Below are positions 36,045 to 44,386 of a DNA stretch of 64,000 nucleotides, piece after piece; positions within the stretch are counted from its first letter, which is position 1, and each line of letters begins with the position of its first letter. The stretch lies in contig NZ_CP117781.1 in assembly GCF_028657905.1 (NCBI RefSeq), forward strand, positions 1,984,001 to 2,048,000, given 5' to 3'. The notes under the pieces were generated by a model that saw nothing but the letters and a program-made list of their open reading frames with translations, was not told the origin of the DNA and made no database searches. A program made the translations under genes and the position numbers. The DNA is from Burkholderia sp. FERM BP-3421. Its GTDB lineage: Bacteria > Pseudomonadota > Gammaproteobacteria > Burkholderiales > Burkholderiaceae.

Positions 36045-37094
36045 ATGCGTACCGGCCGCCCGCACGCCGCCGCGTTCACCGCCCTCCTCGCCGCCGCGCT
36101 GTTCGGCGCCACGACGCCACTCGCGAAAGCCTTGCTCGGCAGCCTGTCGCCGTTCATGGTCGCGGGGCTGTTCTACCTCGGCAGCGGCCTCGGTCTCGCG
36201 ATCGTGACGCTGCTGCGCCGGCCGCCCGCGGGCGCGGCCCGCATTCCGCGCGCCGAATGGCCGTGGCTCGCGGCCGCGATCGCGGCGGGCGGCGTCGCCG
36301 GGCCGGCGCTGCTGATGCTCGGGCTCGCCGCCACGCCCGCCGCGACGAGCGCGCTGCTGCTGAATCTGGAAGGCGTGTTCACAGCGCTGATCGCCTGGAT
36401 CGTGTTCCGCGAGAACGTCGACGGGCAGATCCTGCTCGGCATGCTCGCGATCGTCGCGGGCGGCGCGCTGCTGTCCTGGCAGCCCGGCCCGGGCGGCCTG
36501 ACGGCGGGCGCCCTGCTGGTGGCGGGCGCCTGCGCATGCTGGGCGATCGACAACAACCTGACGCGCAAGGTGTCGACCCACGATGCGGTCGTCATCGCCT
36601 GCATCAAGGGGCTCACGGCGGGCGTCGTCAATCTGTCGATCGCGGCGGCGCTCGGCGCGCCGCTGCCCGGCGCGGGCGTGGCCGCCGCCGCGCTGGTGAC
36701 GGGCTTCGCCGGCTACGGCGTGAGCCTCGTGCTGTTCGTCGTCGCGCTGCGCAACCTGGGCAGCGCGCGCACCGGCGCGTATTTCTCGGTCGCGCCGCTG
36801 ATCGGCGTCGCGCTGTCGCTGCTGCTGTGGCCGGCGTGGCCCGGCGTGACGTTCTGGCCGGCCGCGCTGCTGATGGCCGCGGGCGTCGCGCTGCATCTGC
36901 GCGAGCGCCATGCGCATCCGCACACCCACGAGCCCATCGAGCACCATCACAGTCATTCGCACGACGCGCACCACCAGCACGAACACGACTTCGCGTGGGA
37001 TGGACGGGAGCCGCATGCGCATCCGCATCGCCACCTGCCGATCACGCACACGCACGCGCACTATCCCGACATCCACCACCGGCATTCGCACTGA
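36045..37094 (+). CDS. DMT/EamA exporter with a histidine-rich C-terminal tail
   Basis: A 349-aa protein from the ATG at 36045 (a GTG at 36039 is in frame). Ten TM helices form two EamA repeats over about residues 8-285. The last ~60 residues are cytosolic and very His-rich (HHHSHSHDAHHQHEH, then HPHRHLPITHTHAHYP). Such tails bind Ni, Co or Zn and occur in metal transporters, so this DMT member may export or sense a metal rather than a metabolite. Context gives no further clue, though an atypical NRAMP gene is convergent next door. Confidence 0.88.
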   Translation: MRTGRPHAAAFTALLAAALFGATTPLAKALLGSLSPFMVAGLFYLGSGLGLAIVTLLRRPPAGAARIPRAEWPWLAAAIAAGGVAGPALLMLGLAATPAATSALLLNLEGVFTALIAWIVFRENVDGQILLGMLAIVAGGALLSWQPGPGGLTAGALLVAGACACWAIDNNLTRKVSTHDAVVIACIKGLTAGVVNLSIAAALGAPLPGAGVAAAALVTGFAGYGVSLVLFVVALRNLGSARTGAYFSVAPLIGVALSLLLWPAWPGVTFWPAALLMAAGVALHLRERHAHPHTHEPIEHHHSHSHDAHHQHEHDFAWDGREPHAHPHRHLPITHTHAHYPDIHHRHSH

Positions 37095-37320
37095 AAAGCG
37101 CCGATGCGACGGATCGCGGGGGCGGGCGGCTCGCCGCCCGTTCCGTCAAGCAAACGCACGGCAAGACGGAACCCGATCCGGCCCGCCTCCGCGCGAGCCG
37201 GATCGGCCGGGGCGGCATCGGCTCCGCCATGCCCATCCTGGCACTGCGTGCGTGCTCAAGAGCGCGCGGCGCTGTCGGCGACATGTTCCACCGAGGCGTC
37301 GAGCGCCCCCTCGCCCCGGC

Positions 37321-38562
37321 TCACGCGAGCCAGCCGAACACCGCGCCCGCGACCCCGGCCGCGCTGACCGCCAGCGCGATCGCCGCCACGCTCCATAGCC
37401 GCGCGCCGCGCAGGCGCTGGGCGGGCGGCAGCGCGGTCGCCGCCAGCGCGACCAGCAGGCCGATCACGAGCGGCAGCATCACCGCGTTGACCACCTGCGC
37501 GGCGACGTTCAAGGACACGAGGTCAGGCACCGCCCATACGATCCCCGCGCAGCCCACGACGGCCGCGCCGTAGATGCCGTAGAACCACGGCGCGCGCGCG
37601 GGCCGCGCTTCGAGCGAGCGCGAATAGCCGGCGACCTCGCCGAGCCCCCACGCGAGCGCCAGCGAACAGACGATCGCCGCGACCATCGACGCGCCCAGCA
37701 CGCCCGCGCCGAACAGCACGCGCGCGGCGGCCGCGCCCATCACCGGTTCGAGCGCGACGCTGATCTCGCCGACGCTTTGCAGCGCATGCGGCGCGCCCGC
37801 GAGCGTCGCCGCGGCCGCGACCAGCACCGCCCCAGTCAGGCATTGCGTGAGCACCGCGCCGAGCGCGGTCTCGACGCGCGCCGCGCGATAGTCGTCGGGC
37901 CCGAGCCGCTGGTCGACCACGGCCGCCTGCTGGTAGAACACCATCCACGGATTGAAGGTCGCGCCGATCAGCGCGGCGGCCAGGTAGGCGAAATGCGGAT
38001 CGCCGAGCGGCGGGCGCAAGGCCTGCGCGGCGAGCGCGTGCCAGTCGGGCGCGGCCTTCCAGGCGACCGCGAAGAACATCAGCTCGAAGCCGCCGATCAG
38101 CATCGCGACCTTGTCGACGCGCCGGTGCGAGCCCGTCAGCGCCACCAGCACGAGCACCAGCACCGCGAGCGCGAGGCTCACCCCGCGCGGCACGCCGAAC
38201 ATCTCGCCCACGCCCGCGACCCCGGTGAACTCGGTCACGAGCGAGCCGAGCACGGCCACCACGAGGCCCGCGACGGAGACCCACGCCCACCCCGCGCCGA
38301 AGTGCGCGCGCACCAGCTCGCCGTGACCGCGCCCGGTGAAGATGCCGAGCCGCACGGTCAGCGCCTGCACCACGTACAGCAGCGGAATCAGCGCGAGCAG
38401 CAGCGGCAGCAGGCGCGCGCCCCATTCCGCGCCGGCCTGCGCCGCCGTGACGACATTGCCGGCGTCGCAGTCGGCGAGCATCACGAGCAGGCCCGGCCCC
38501 CACAAGGCCAGCCAGCGCAGGCGGGAAGCGGAAAGCGGACGAGGTGCGGTGGAACCTGACAT
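37321..38562 (-). CDS. NRAMP-family transporter with altered metal-site motifs
   Basis: A 413-aa, about 11-TM protein of the NRAMP fold (FGVGLHFS is not present here; GPGLLVMLADCDAGN begins TM1). The canonical TM1 DPGN reads DAGN (residues 33-36) and the TM6 A-x-x-M-P-H-N motif reads ATFNPWMVFYQ, so the Mn/Fe-coordinating Met and His are missing. Related divergent clades move Mg or Al or are uncharacterised. The substrate cannot be assigned as Mn. RBS-like sequence is weak. Confidence 0.85.
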   Translation of the reverse strand: MSGSTAPRPLSASRLRWLALWGPGLLVMLADCDAGNVVTAAQAGAEWGARLLPLLLALIPLLYVVQALTVRLGIFTGRGHGELVRAHFGAGWAWVSVAGLVVAVLGSLVTEFTGVAGVGEMFGVPRGVSLALAVLVLVLVALTGSHRRVDKVAMLIGGFELMFFAVAWKAAPDWHALAAQALRPPLGDPHFAYLAAALIGATFNPWMVFYQQAAVVDQRLGPDDYRAARVETALGAVLTQCLTGAVLVAAAATLAGAPHALQSVGEISVALEPVMGAAAARVLFGAGVLGASMVAAIVCSLALAWGLGEVAGYSRSLEARPARAPWFYGIYGAAVVGCAGIVWAVPDLVSLNVAAQVVNAVMLPLVIGLLVALAATALPPAQRLRGARLWSVAAIALAVSAAGVAGAVFGWLA

Positions 38563-38736
38563 GGGCGGCCAAGAATGGATAACGGCCGAACCGGATCGGC
38601 TCGACGGCGACGCGCGGATTGTAGCGCCCCGCTTCTGTCACCGCGCCTGCGCGCGCCCTTCAGCGCGATTACACGCCCGCGCGGCGCCGTGGCGCGCGGA
38701 TAATGCGGGAACCCCGCAACCCGCCTCCCCCTCGTC

Positions 38737-38817
38737 ATGAACACCTACCTCCTGCTGGGCATCGGCTTCGGCGCCGGTCTGCTGATCGCCATCTGGGGCA
38801 TCTGGAAGCTGCGCTGA
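38737..38817 (+). CDS. Tiny single-pass membrane protein, 26 aa
   Basis: ATG to TGA encodes a peptide that is one hydrophobic helix (LLLGIGFGAGLLIAIWGIW) with a short basic end (KLR). Nearly all third positions are G or C, as in real genes here. It starts about 175 bp after the divergent NRAMP gene and ends just before the ilvA stop. No family is recognised and the ribosome binding site is weak. It may be a chance frame. Confidence 0.35.
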   Translation: MNTYLLLGIGFGAGLLIAIWGIWKLR

Positions 38818-38827
38818 CCCGCCTGCG

Positions 38828-40417
38828 TCAGGCGAGGAACAGCCGGTACGCGGGATTGCCGCTTTCCTCGCGATACGGGTAGCCGAGCGTCGCGAGAAAT
38901 CCCGCGAACGCCGCCTCGTCGGCGGGCGGCACCTGCAGGCCGACCAGGATCGAGCTGCAATCGGCACCCTGATTGCGGTAATGGAACAGGCTCACGTTCC
39001 AGTCGGGCGCCATCGCCGACAGGAACTTCATCAGCGCGCCCGGCCGCTCCGGAAACTCGAAGCGGAACAGCCGCTCGTCGCGCGCGAGCGGCGAACGCCC
39101 GCCGACCATGTAGCGCACGTGCTGCTTCGCCAATTCGTCGCCCGACAGATCGACGGTCGCGAAGCCGTGCGCCTCGAAATCGGCCGCGATCCGGGCCGAT
39201 TCGTCGCGCTGCCGGATCTGCACGCCGACGAACAGATGCGCCGTGCGCGCATCCGCGATGCGGTAGTTGAACTCCGTCACGTTGCGCTCGCCGATCCGTT
39301 CGCACAATCGCCGGAAGCTGCCGCGCACCTCGGGCAAGGTGACCGCGAACACCGCCTCGCGCGCCTCGCCGACCTCGGCGCGCTCCGCGACGAAGCGCAG
39401 CCGGTCGAAGTTCATGTTCGCGCCCGAGGTGATCGCCACGAGCGTCCGGCCTTCGATCCCCTCGCGCGCCGCATACCGCTTCGCCCCGGCCACCGCGAGC
39501 GCACCCGCGGGCTCCAGCACGCCGCGGGTGTCCTGGAACACGTCCTTGATCGCCGCACACAGCGCGTCGCTGTCGACCGTCAATACCTCGTCGAGATACA
39601 GACTGCACAGCCTGAACGTCTCCGCGCCGACCAGCTTGACCGCCGTGCCGTCGGAGAACAGCCCGACCTCGGCCAGCTCGACCCGTTCGCCCGCGCGCAA
39701 CGACTGCGCCATCGCGCACGAATCCTCGGTCTGCACGCCGATCACGCGGATCTCCGGGCGCAGCGCCTTCACGTAGGCCGCCACGCCGGCCGCGAGGCTG
39801 CCGCCGCCGATCGGCACGAAGATCGCGTGGATCGGCCCCGGGTGCTGATGCAGCAGCTCCTTCGCCACGGTGCCCTGGCCGGCGATCACGTCGGGATCGT
39901 CGAACGCGGGGATGAAGGCGAGATCGCGCGCGCGTTGCAGTTCGAGCGCGTGCGCATAGGCGTCGCTGTACGACTCGCCGGCCAGCACCACCTCGACCGC
40001 CGCGCCCCCATGCGCGCGCACCGCGTCGACCTTCACCTGGGGCGCGGTGCGCGGCACCACGATGGTTGCCTTGACGCCGAGCCGCGCCGCCGCGAGCGCC
40101 ACGCCCTGCGCGTGGTTGCCCGCCGACGCGGTGATCACGCCGCGCGCGCGCACGTCGGCGGGCAGGTTCGCCATCTTGTTGTACGCCCCGCGGATCTTGA
40201 ACGAGAACACCGGCTGGGTATCCTCGCGCTTCAGCCAGACCGGATTGCGCAGGCGCGCGGACAGATCGCGCGCGGGTTCGAGCGCGGTTTCCACGGCGAC
40301 GTCGTAGACGCGCGCATTCAGGATCCGCTTCAGGTAAGCGTCGAACGGACGGGCGCGGGGCGCGGCGGCGTCGGTCTCGGTGTCGGGCTCGGCGAGCGCC
40401 GCGTCGAAGGTCTGCAT
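38828..40417 (-). CDS. ilvA: Threonine ammonia-lyase, biosynthetic
   Basis: A 529-aa PLP enzyme making 2-oxobutyrate from threonine, the first committed step to isoleucine. The PLP Lys74 lies in FSFKIRGAYN and the glycine loop is VPIGGGSLAAG. The C-terminus holds two ACT-like regulatory regions (VFAVTLPEVRGSFRRL and LFRFEFPERPGALMKF), expected to bind isoleucine. AGGAGC precedes the ATG. Upstream is a leader peptide and terminator, so expression is probably set by attenuation. Confidence 0.96.
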   Translation of the reverse strand: MQTFDAALAEPDTETDAAAPRARPFDAYLKRILNARVYDVAVETALEPARDLSARLRNPVWLKREDTQPVFSFKIRGAYNKMANLPADVRARGVITASAGNHAQGVALAAARLGVKATIVVPRTAPQVKVDAVRAHGGAAVEVVLAGESYSDAYAHALELQRARDLAFIPAFDDPDVIAGQGTVAKELLHQHPGPIHAIFVPIGGGSLAAGVAAYVKALRPEIRVIGVQTEDSCAMAQSLRAGERVELAEVGLFSDGTAVKLVGAETFRLCSLYLDEVLTVDSDALCAAIKDVFQDTRGVLEPAGALAVAGAKRYAAREGIEGRTLVAITSGANMNFDRLRFVAERAEVGEAREAVFAVTLPEVRGSFRRLCERIGERNVTEFNYRIADARTAHLFVGVQIRQRDESARIAADFEAHGFATVDLSGDELAKQHVRYMVGGRSPLARDERLFRFEFPERPGALMKFLSAMAPDWNVSLFHYRNQGADCSSILVGLQVPPADEAAFAGFLATLGYPYREESGNPAYRLFLA

Positions 40418-40458
40418 GGGAAGCTCCTGGTGCGTGTCGGATCCCAGGAGACGGAAAC

Positions 40459-40484
40459 AAAAAACCCGCCTCGTGGGGCGGGTT
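40459..40484 (-). terminator. Attenuator terminator upstream of ilvA
   Basis: On the minus strand AACCCGCC pairs with GGCGGGTT (40477-40484 and 40463-40470), followed by a T6 run (40459-40464). It lies between the leader peptide stop (40508) and the ilvA ATG (40417), exactly where an attenuator belongs. An alternative antiterminator pairing was not resolved by eye. Confidence 0.8.
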
Positions 40485-40507
40485 GTCGTGACAGCTTGAT
40501 ACGTGCG

Positions 40508-40570
40508 CTAACCCACCATTCGGAGAATGATGGTAATAATGCGCGCGATCGGAAAGCCGTGACGGTTCAT
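40508..40570 (-). CDS. ilvA leader peptide, 20 aa, isoleucine-rich
   Basis: The reading frame encodes MNRHGFPIARIITIILRMVG and stops at TAG. Five of 20 codons are Ile (positions 8, 11, 12, 14, 15), with Thr, Leu and Val beside them. Stalling at the Ile run when charged tRNA-Ile is low would favour antitermination of the downstream hairpin. It begins 33 bp after the ppk2 stop codon, so the promoter probably lies in or near the ppk2 3' end. Confidence 0.8.
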   Translation of the reverse strand: MNRHGFPIARIITIILRMVG

Positions 40571-40602
40571 GGGCGCAAGCATCGGCGATGCCCGCGCGTT
40601 TG

Positions 40603-41547
40603 TCAATCCCCCGACGGCGGAGGCAATTCCGGCACCATCATGTCGGCCGGCACCGGACGCCGGATGTAGTCGGCGTGGTGCTCGCGACTCGGCAGCTGCA
40701 CCGCCTCGCGCTCGACCTCGTGGTACGGCACCTGGCTCAGCAGGTGGTGGATGCAGTTCAGGCGCGCGCGCTTCTTGTCGACCGCCTGCACGACCCACCA
40801 CGGCGCCTCCGGGATGTGCGTGCGCGCGAGCATCTCTTCCTTCGCCGCCGTGTAATCCTCCCAGCGACGCCGGCTTTCCAGGTCCATCGGGCTCAGCTTC
40901 CACTGCTTGAGCGGATCCTCGATGCGGCTGTGGAAGCGCGACTCCTGCTCCTCGTCGGTGATCGAGAACCAGTACTTGACGATCTGGATCCCGCTGCGCG
41001 CGAGCATCTTCTCGAACTCCGGCACCGAGCGGAAGAATTCCTCATACTCATCGTCGGTGCAGAAGTTCATCACGCGCTCGACGCCCGCGCGGTTGTACCA
41101 GCTGCGGTCGAACAGCACGATCTCGCCGCCCGCCGGCAGATGCGCGGCGTAACGCTGGAAATACCACTGGGTGCGCTCGCGGTTGTTCGGCGCGGGCAGC
41201 GCCGCGACACGGCACACGCGCGGGTTCAGGCGCTGCGTGATGCGCTTGATCACGCCGCCCTTGCCGGCCGCGTCGCGGCCCTCGAAGATCACGACGAGCC
41301 GGTGGCCGGTGCTCACGACCCAGTCCTGCAGCTTCACCAGTTCGCCCTGCAGCCGGAACAGCTCGCGGAAATAGTGCTTGCGCGCCTCGCGACGCTCGGC
41401 GCTGAACAGCAGGTCGTCGCTGTCGAAACGGCGGTCGTCCAGCTCCATTTCGAGTTCTTCGTCGTAGGCGTCGACCAGGTCTTCCTCAAGCTGGCGCCGC
41501 CGCCCGTGCAGGTCCGTCGCGCCGGGCCGCGCATCGTTCTCGTTCAT
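40603..41547 (-). CDS. ppk2: Polyphosphate kinase 2
   Basis: A 314-aa class I PPK2-family protein. It has Walker A EGRDAAGKGG (89-98), the lid-region KRITQRLNPR, and Walker B LFDRSWYNRAGVE. It interconverts polyphosphate and nucleoside di-/triphosphates. The N-terminal ~60 residues are charged and family-variable. The upstream AAGGAGG before the ATG gives a strong start. Confidence 0.94.
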   Translation of the reverse strand: MNENDARPGATDLHGRRRQLEEDLVDAYDEELEMELDDRRFDSDDLLFSAERREARKHYFRELFRLQGELVKLQDWVVSTGHRLVVIFEGRDAAGKGGVIKRITQRLNPRVCRVAALPAPNNRERTQWYFQRYAAHLPAGGEIVLFDRSWYNRAGVERVMNFCTDDEYEEFFRSVPEFEKMLARSGIQIVKYWFSITDEEQESRFHSRIEDPLKQWKLSPMDLESRRRWEDYTAAKEEMLARTHIPEAPWWVVQAVDKKRARLNCIHHLLSQVPYHEVEREAVQLPSREHHADYIRRPVPADMMVPELPPPSGD

Positions 41548-41619
41548 GTTCCGCCTCCTTCCGCATCGCAGGGTATTGCCCCGATTATCGCAGGTGCGAA
41601 TGTCAGCGGGATTACCGGC

Positions 41620-43074
41620 TCAAAACCGATAATTGAGCAGAACCGTCCCCAGCACCGGATTCGCGGCGATATCCGTCGTGTTCGACGCGAGCACGCCGCT
41701 CGGCTGGTTGATGTTGAGCGTGATCGTCGTGCGCAGCGGAATATAGGTGATCATGCCCGTCACCCACAGCCGCCGCGTGATCTGATAGCTCGCGCCGACC
41801 GTGAAGACCGGCTCCCAGACGCTCTTGATCGTCGCCGACACGGTCGTGTGCGCCGGCAAGGCCAGATTCGCGCCCGCCTCCAGCAGCTTCTGGATCGCGT
41901 CCGGGTCCTGCAGCAGCGACTGCAGCGAACCGATCTTGTCGCCCGCCGCCAGCAATCCCCCCAGCGACGCGAGTTTCCGGTCGAACACGGCCGTGAGATT
42001 GGTGCTGGTGAAGCGCGCATAGCTGATGCCGAGCCCGACGAATGGCCGGAAGCGGTCGTCGCGCTCGCCGAGGTAGTACTTGAAGACGGTCGACGCGAGC
42101 CAGGCGCGCGTCGAGCCGAGCGGATTGCTGTCGGCATTGCCGAGGTCGATCAGCGGCAGCTTGCCCGACACGCCCGGGAAGATCTTGTCGAGCGGCAGGC
42201 CGATGCCGCCGTGGCCGCGCAGCGTCAGGATCGGCGGAATGCCTGCGCCCAGCTCGGCCGCCCAGTGCTCGGTGAAGAAATGCGTGAACGTCATCGCGAG
42301 CGTGTTGGTGTTGCTCAGCGAGACCTGGCTGCCCGGGTTCGTGAAACTGCCGAGCCCCAGCGCGCCCGTCTTCGTCACGACCGGCGTCGAGCGGCCCGTG
42401 GTCGCCACGAAGTGCCAGCCGACGCCGATCATGTTGCGATCGTCGCCTTCGAGCTGCTCCATCAGCGACGGCCCCTGCGCCGCCGGCAGATCGGGCAGCC
42501 GATCCGGGTCGATCGGATGCAGTTCGTACGGCATCCGGTCGTAGCGCACGCCCGCGACGAAGCGCGGCGACGCGCCCGCCGGCGGCCGCACGGGCTCGGC
42601 GCCGCCGGGCGCGGGCGCGGGCGACGCCTCGGCGTCGGCGTCGCGGCGGGGGCGGCCGTCGTCGCCGTCGCTGTCGTCGTCCGCGAAGCCGATGCCGTCG
42701 CGCCCCGGCGGCGCGGCAGGCGCGGCGCCCGGCGCGCGCTGGCCGAGCGTGAGCTTTTCCGCGCTCAGGCGGCGCGGTTCGGGCGGCGGCATCGCCTCCA
42801 CGGGCGGGCCGACCGGCCGCGCGCGCCGCTCGCCGGGCGCGAGCGTGGGCCCCCAGGCGTCCGCGTCGAAACCCGGCGCGTCGCCGCCCGGCAGGAAACC
42901 GATGCCGTCCGCGCCGAGCGGCGCGCGCGGCAGGCCCTGCGCGTGCGCCGAGCAGGCCCACGCGATCAGCGTCGCGCCCAGCCAGCAGGACAGTGGCGTA
43001 CGCAGCGGCGCATGCAGCGGCGCGCGCACGCTGCGCGGGGTGCCGGGACGACGGTGCGACGAGCCGATCCGCAT
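41620..43074 (-). CDS. OmpW-family outer-membrane protein with long low-complexity N-terminus
   Basis: A 484-aa protein, about twice the ~210-aa length of OmpW. A signal peptide with cleavage near residue 46 (SAHA-QG) is followed by ~125 residues rich in Pro, Ala, Gly and acidic residues. From about 195 it is an OmpW-type beta-barrel (MIGVGWHFVATTG ... VTGMITYIPLRT) ending in RF. Its start lies 4 nt after the HlyD stop, so it belongs to the peptide-export operon. It may provide an outer-membrane receptor or channel or the immunity function; none is proven. Confidence 0.85.
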   Translation of the reverse strand: MRIGSSHRRPGTPRSVRAPLHAPLRTPLSCWLGATLIAWACSAHAQGLPRAPLGADGIGFLPGGDAPGFDADAWGPTLAPGERRARPVGPPVEAMPPPEPRRLSAEKLTLGQRAPGAAPAAPPGRDGIGFADDDSDGDDGRPRRDADAEASPAPAPGGAEPVRPPAGASPRFVAGVRYDRMPYELHPIDPDRLPDLPAAQGPSLMEQLEGDDRNMIGVGWHFVATTGRSTPVVTKTGALGLGSFTNPGSQVSLSNTNTLAMTFTHFFTEHWAAELGAGIPPILTLRGHGGIGLPLDKIFPGVSGKLPLIDLGNADSNPLGSTRAWLASTVFKYYLGERDDRFRPFVGLGISYARFTSTNLTAVFDRKLASLGGLLAAGDKIGSLQSLLQDPDAIQKLLEAGANLALPAHTTVSATIKSVWEPVFTVGASYQITRRLWVTGMITYIPLRTTITLNINQPSGVLASNTTDIAANPVLGTVLLNYRF

Positions 43075-43078
43075 CGGC

Positions 43079-44374
43079 TCAGGCCGGCGTGCCGAACATC
43101 CGCTGGCGGATCCGGTACAGCGGCTCGAACAACCATTCGAGCAGGCTGCGCTTTTCCAGCACGATGTCAGCCTTCAGCGTCATCCCCGCCTTCAGCGCCA
43201 GCGGCTTGCCCTCGAAGCGCGGCGCGCGGTCGGACAGCTCGACCCAGCACTTGAAATAGGTCTGCGGCGGCCCGGAATCGGCCGGCAGGTTCAGCTCCTT
43301 CGCCGTGAACGCGACGGGCGACACCGACAGCAGCTTGCCGCGATAGGTGCCGAACTTCTCGACCGGATAGCTGCCGTAGGCCAGCTTCACCTCCTGCCCC
43401 GGCTTCACGAAGCCGGCCTTCGACGACGGAATGTACAGCTCCGCGATCAGGCCGTCGGCGCGCGCGGGCAGGATCTCGACCACGCGCGTGCCGGGCGGGT
43501 CGATCACGCTGCCCTTCACCACGTCGAGCCGCACGATCTGGCCGTCCGCCGGCGCATACAGCACCTGGTTCACGGTCTCGTCGATATTGAATTCCTTCGA
43601 ATTCAACTCCTCCTGCTTGATCTTCAGTTCCGCGTTCGAGCCGTCGTACTTGCTCTGCACCGTCTCCAGGTCGCCGCGCAGCTTCATGCCGTTCTTCACG
43701 AGGTCGGCCTTGCGCAGCAGCAGGTCCTGGTAGGCCTGGCTCGCCTGCAGGAACTGCGTGTTCACCTGGTTGTACTGCTCCAGCGTGACGACCTGCTCGT
43801 CCAGCAGCTGCTTCACGCGCCCGCGCCGCTCTTCGTACTCCGACATGATGCGTTTCTGGTCCTGGATCTGCTTGTCGATCAAGCCCCGGCTCTCGCCGAG
43901 CGCGCCGATCTGCTGATTGATCTGGTCGAGCGTCGAGCGGTATTCGAGCCGCGCCGCGTCCATCTGCTGATCGACCTCGACGCGCTGCCGCTTGATCGCC
44001 TCGCGCATCCCCTGCACGTTGTTGACCTGGGTGACGAAACTCGTGTCGCGCGTGACGCTCAGCAGCTTGTCGCCCGCGCGCACGCGCTGGTCCTTGCCGA
44101 CGAACACGTCGCGCACCGCCCAGCCCGGCGGCGCGCCGACGCCGATCAGCCCCGCGCGCGGCGTCAGCATGCCCATCACGCTCTCGGTGTTCGCATAGGT
44201 CAGGTTGATCAGCGCGACGATGAACGCCGCGAACATCGCGATCGACAGGTAGCAGAAGAAGCGCATCGACACCGGCACGTCGACCACGCCGTTGATGACG
44301 GTGCCGAACGTCGTGCCGCGCATCAGCTTGCGCGGCGTCTTCTGTTCTCGAAGCGTCGTGATCCAGGTGGGCAT
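43079..44374 (-). CDS. HlyD/CvaA-type periplasmic adaptor of the peptide exporter
   Basis: A 431-aa membrane-fusion protein. It has a cytosolic start, a TM helix at about 38-60, a biotinyl-lipoyl half-motif, a long alpha-helical hairpin with coiled coil (about 115-260, rich in Gln, Glu and Arg) and the second lipoyl half plus beta-barrel (YAPADGQIVRLDVVKGSVIDP). It links the C39 ABC exporter to an outer-membrane TolC partner. The gene follows the acyltransferase-like gene by 12 nt. Confidence 0.93.
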   Translation of the reverse strand: MPTWITTLREQKTPRKLMRGTTFGTVINGVVDVPVSMRFFCYLSIAMFAAFIVALINLTYANTESVMGMLTPRAGLIGVGAPPGWAVRDVFVGKDQRVRAGDKLLSVTRDTSFVTQVNNVQGMREAIKRQRVEVDQQMDAARLEYRSTLDQINQQIGALGESRGLIDKQIQDQKRIMSEYEERRGRVKQLLDEQVVTLEQYNQVNTQFLQASQAYQDLLLRKADLVKNGMKLRGDLETVQSKYDGSNAELKIKQEELNSKEFNIDETVNQVLYAPADGQIVRLDVVKGSVIDPPGTRVVEILPARADGLIAELYIPSSKAGFVKPGQEVKLAYGSYPVEKFGTYRGKLLSVSPVAFTAKELNLPADSGPPQTYFKCWVELSDRAPRFEGKPLALKAGMTLKADIVLEKRSLLEWLFEPLYRIRQRMFGTPA

Positions 44375-44386
44375 GGGGTCGGCTCG

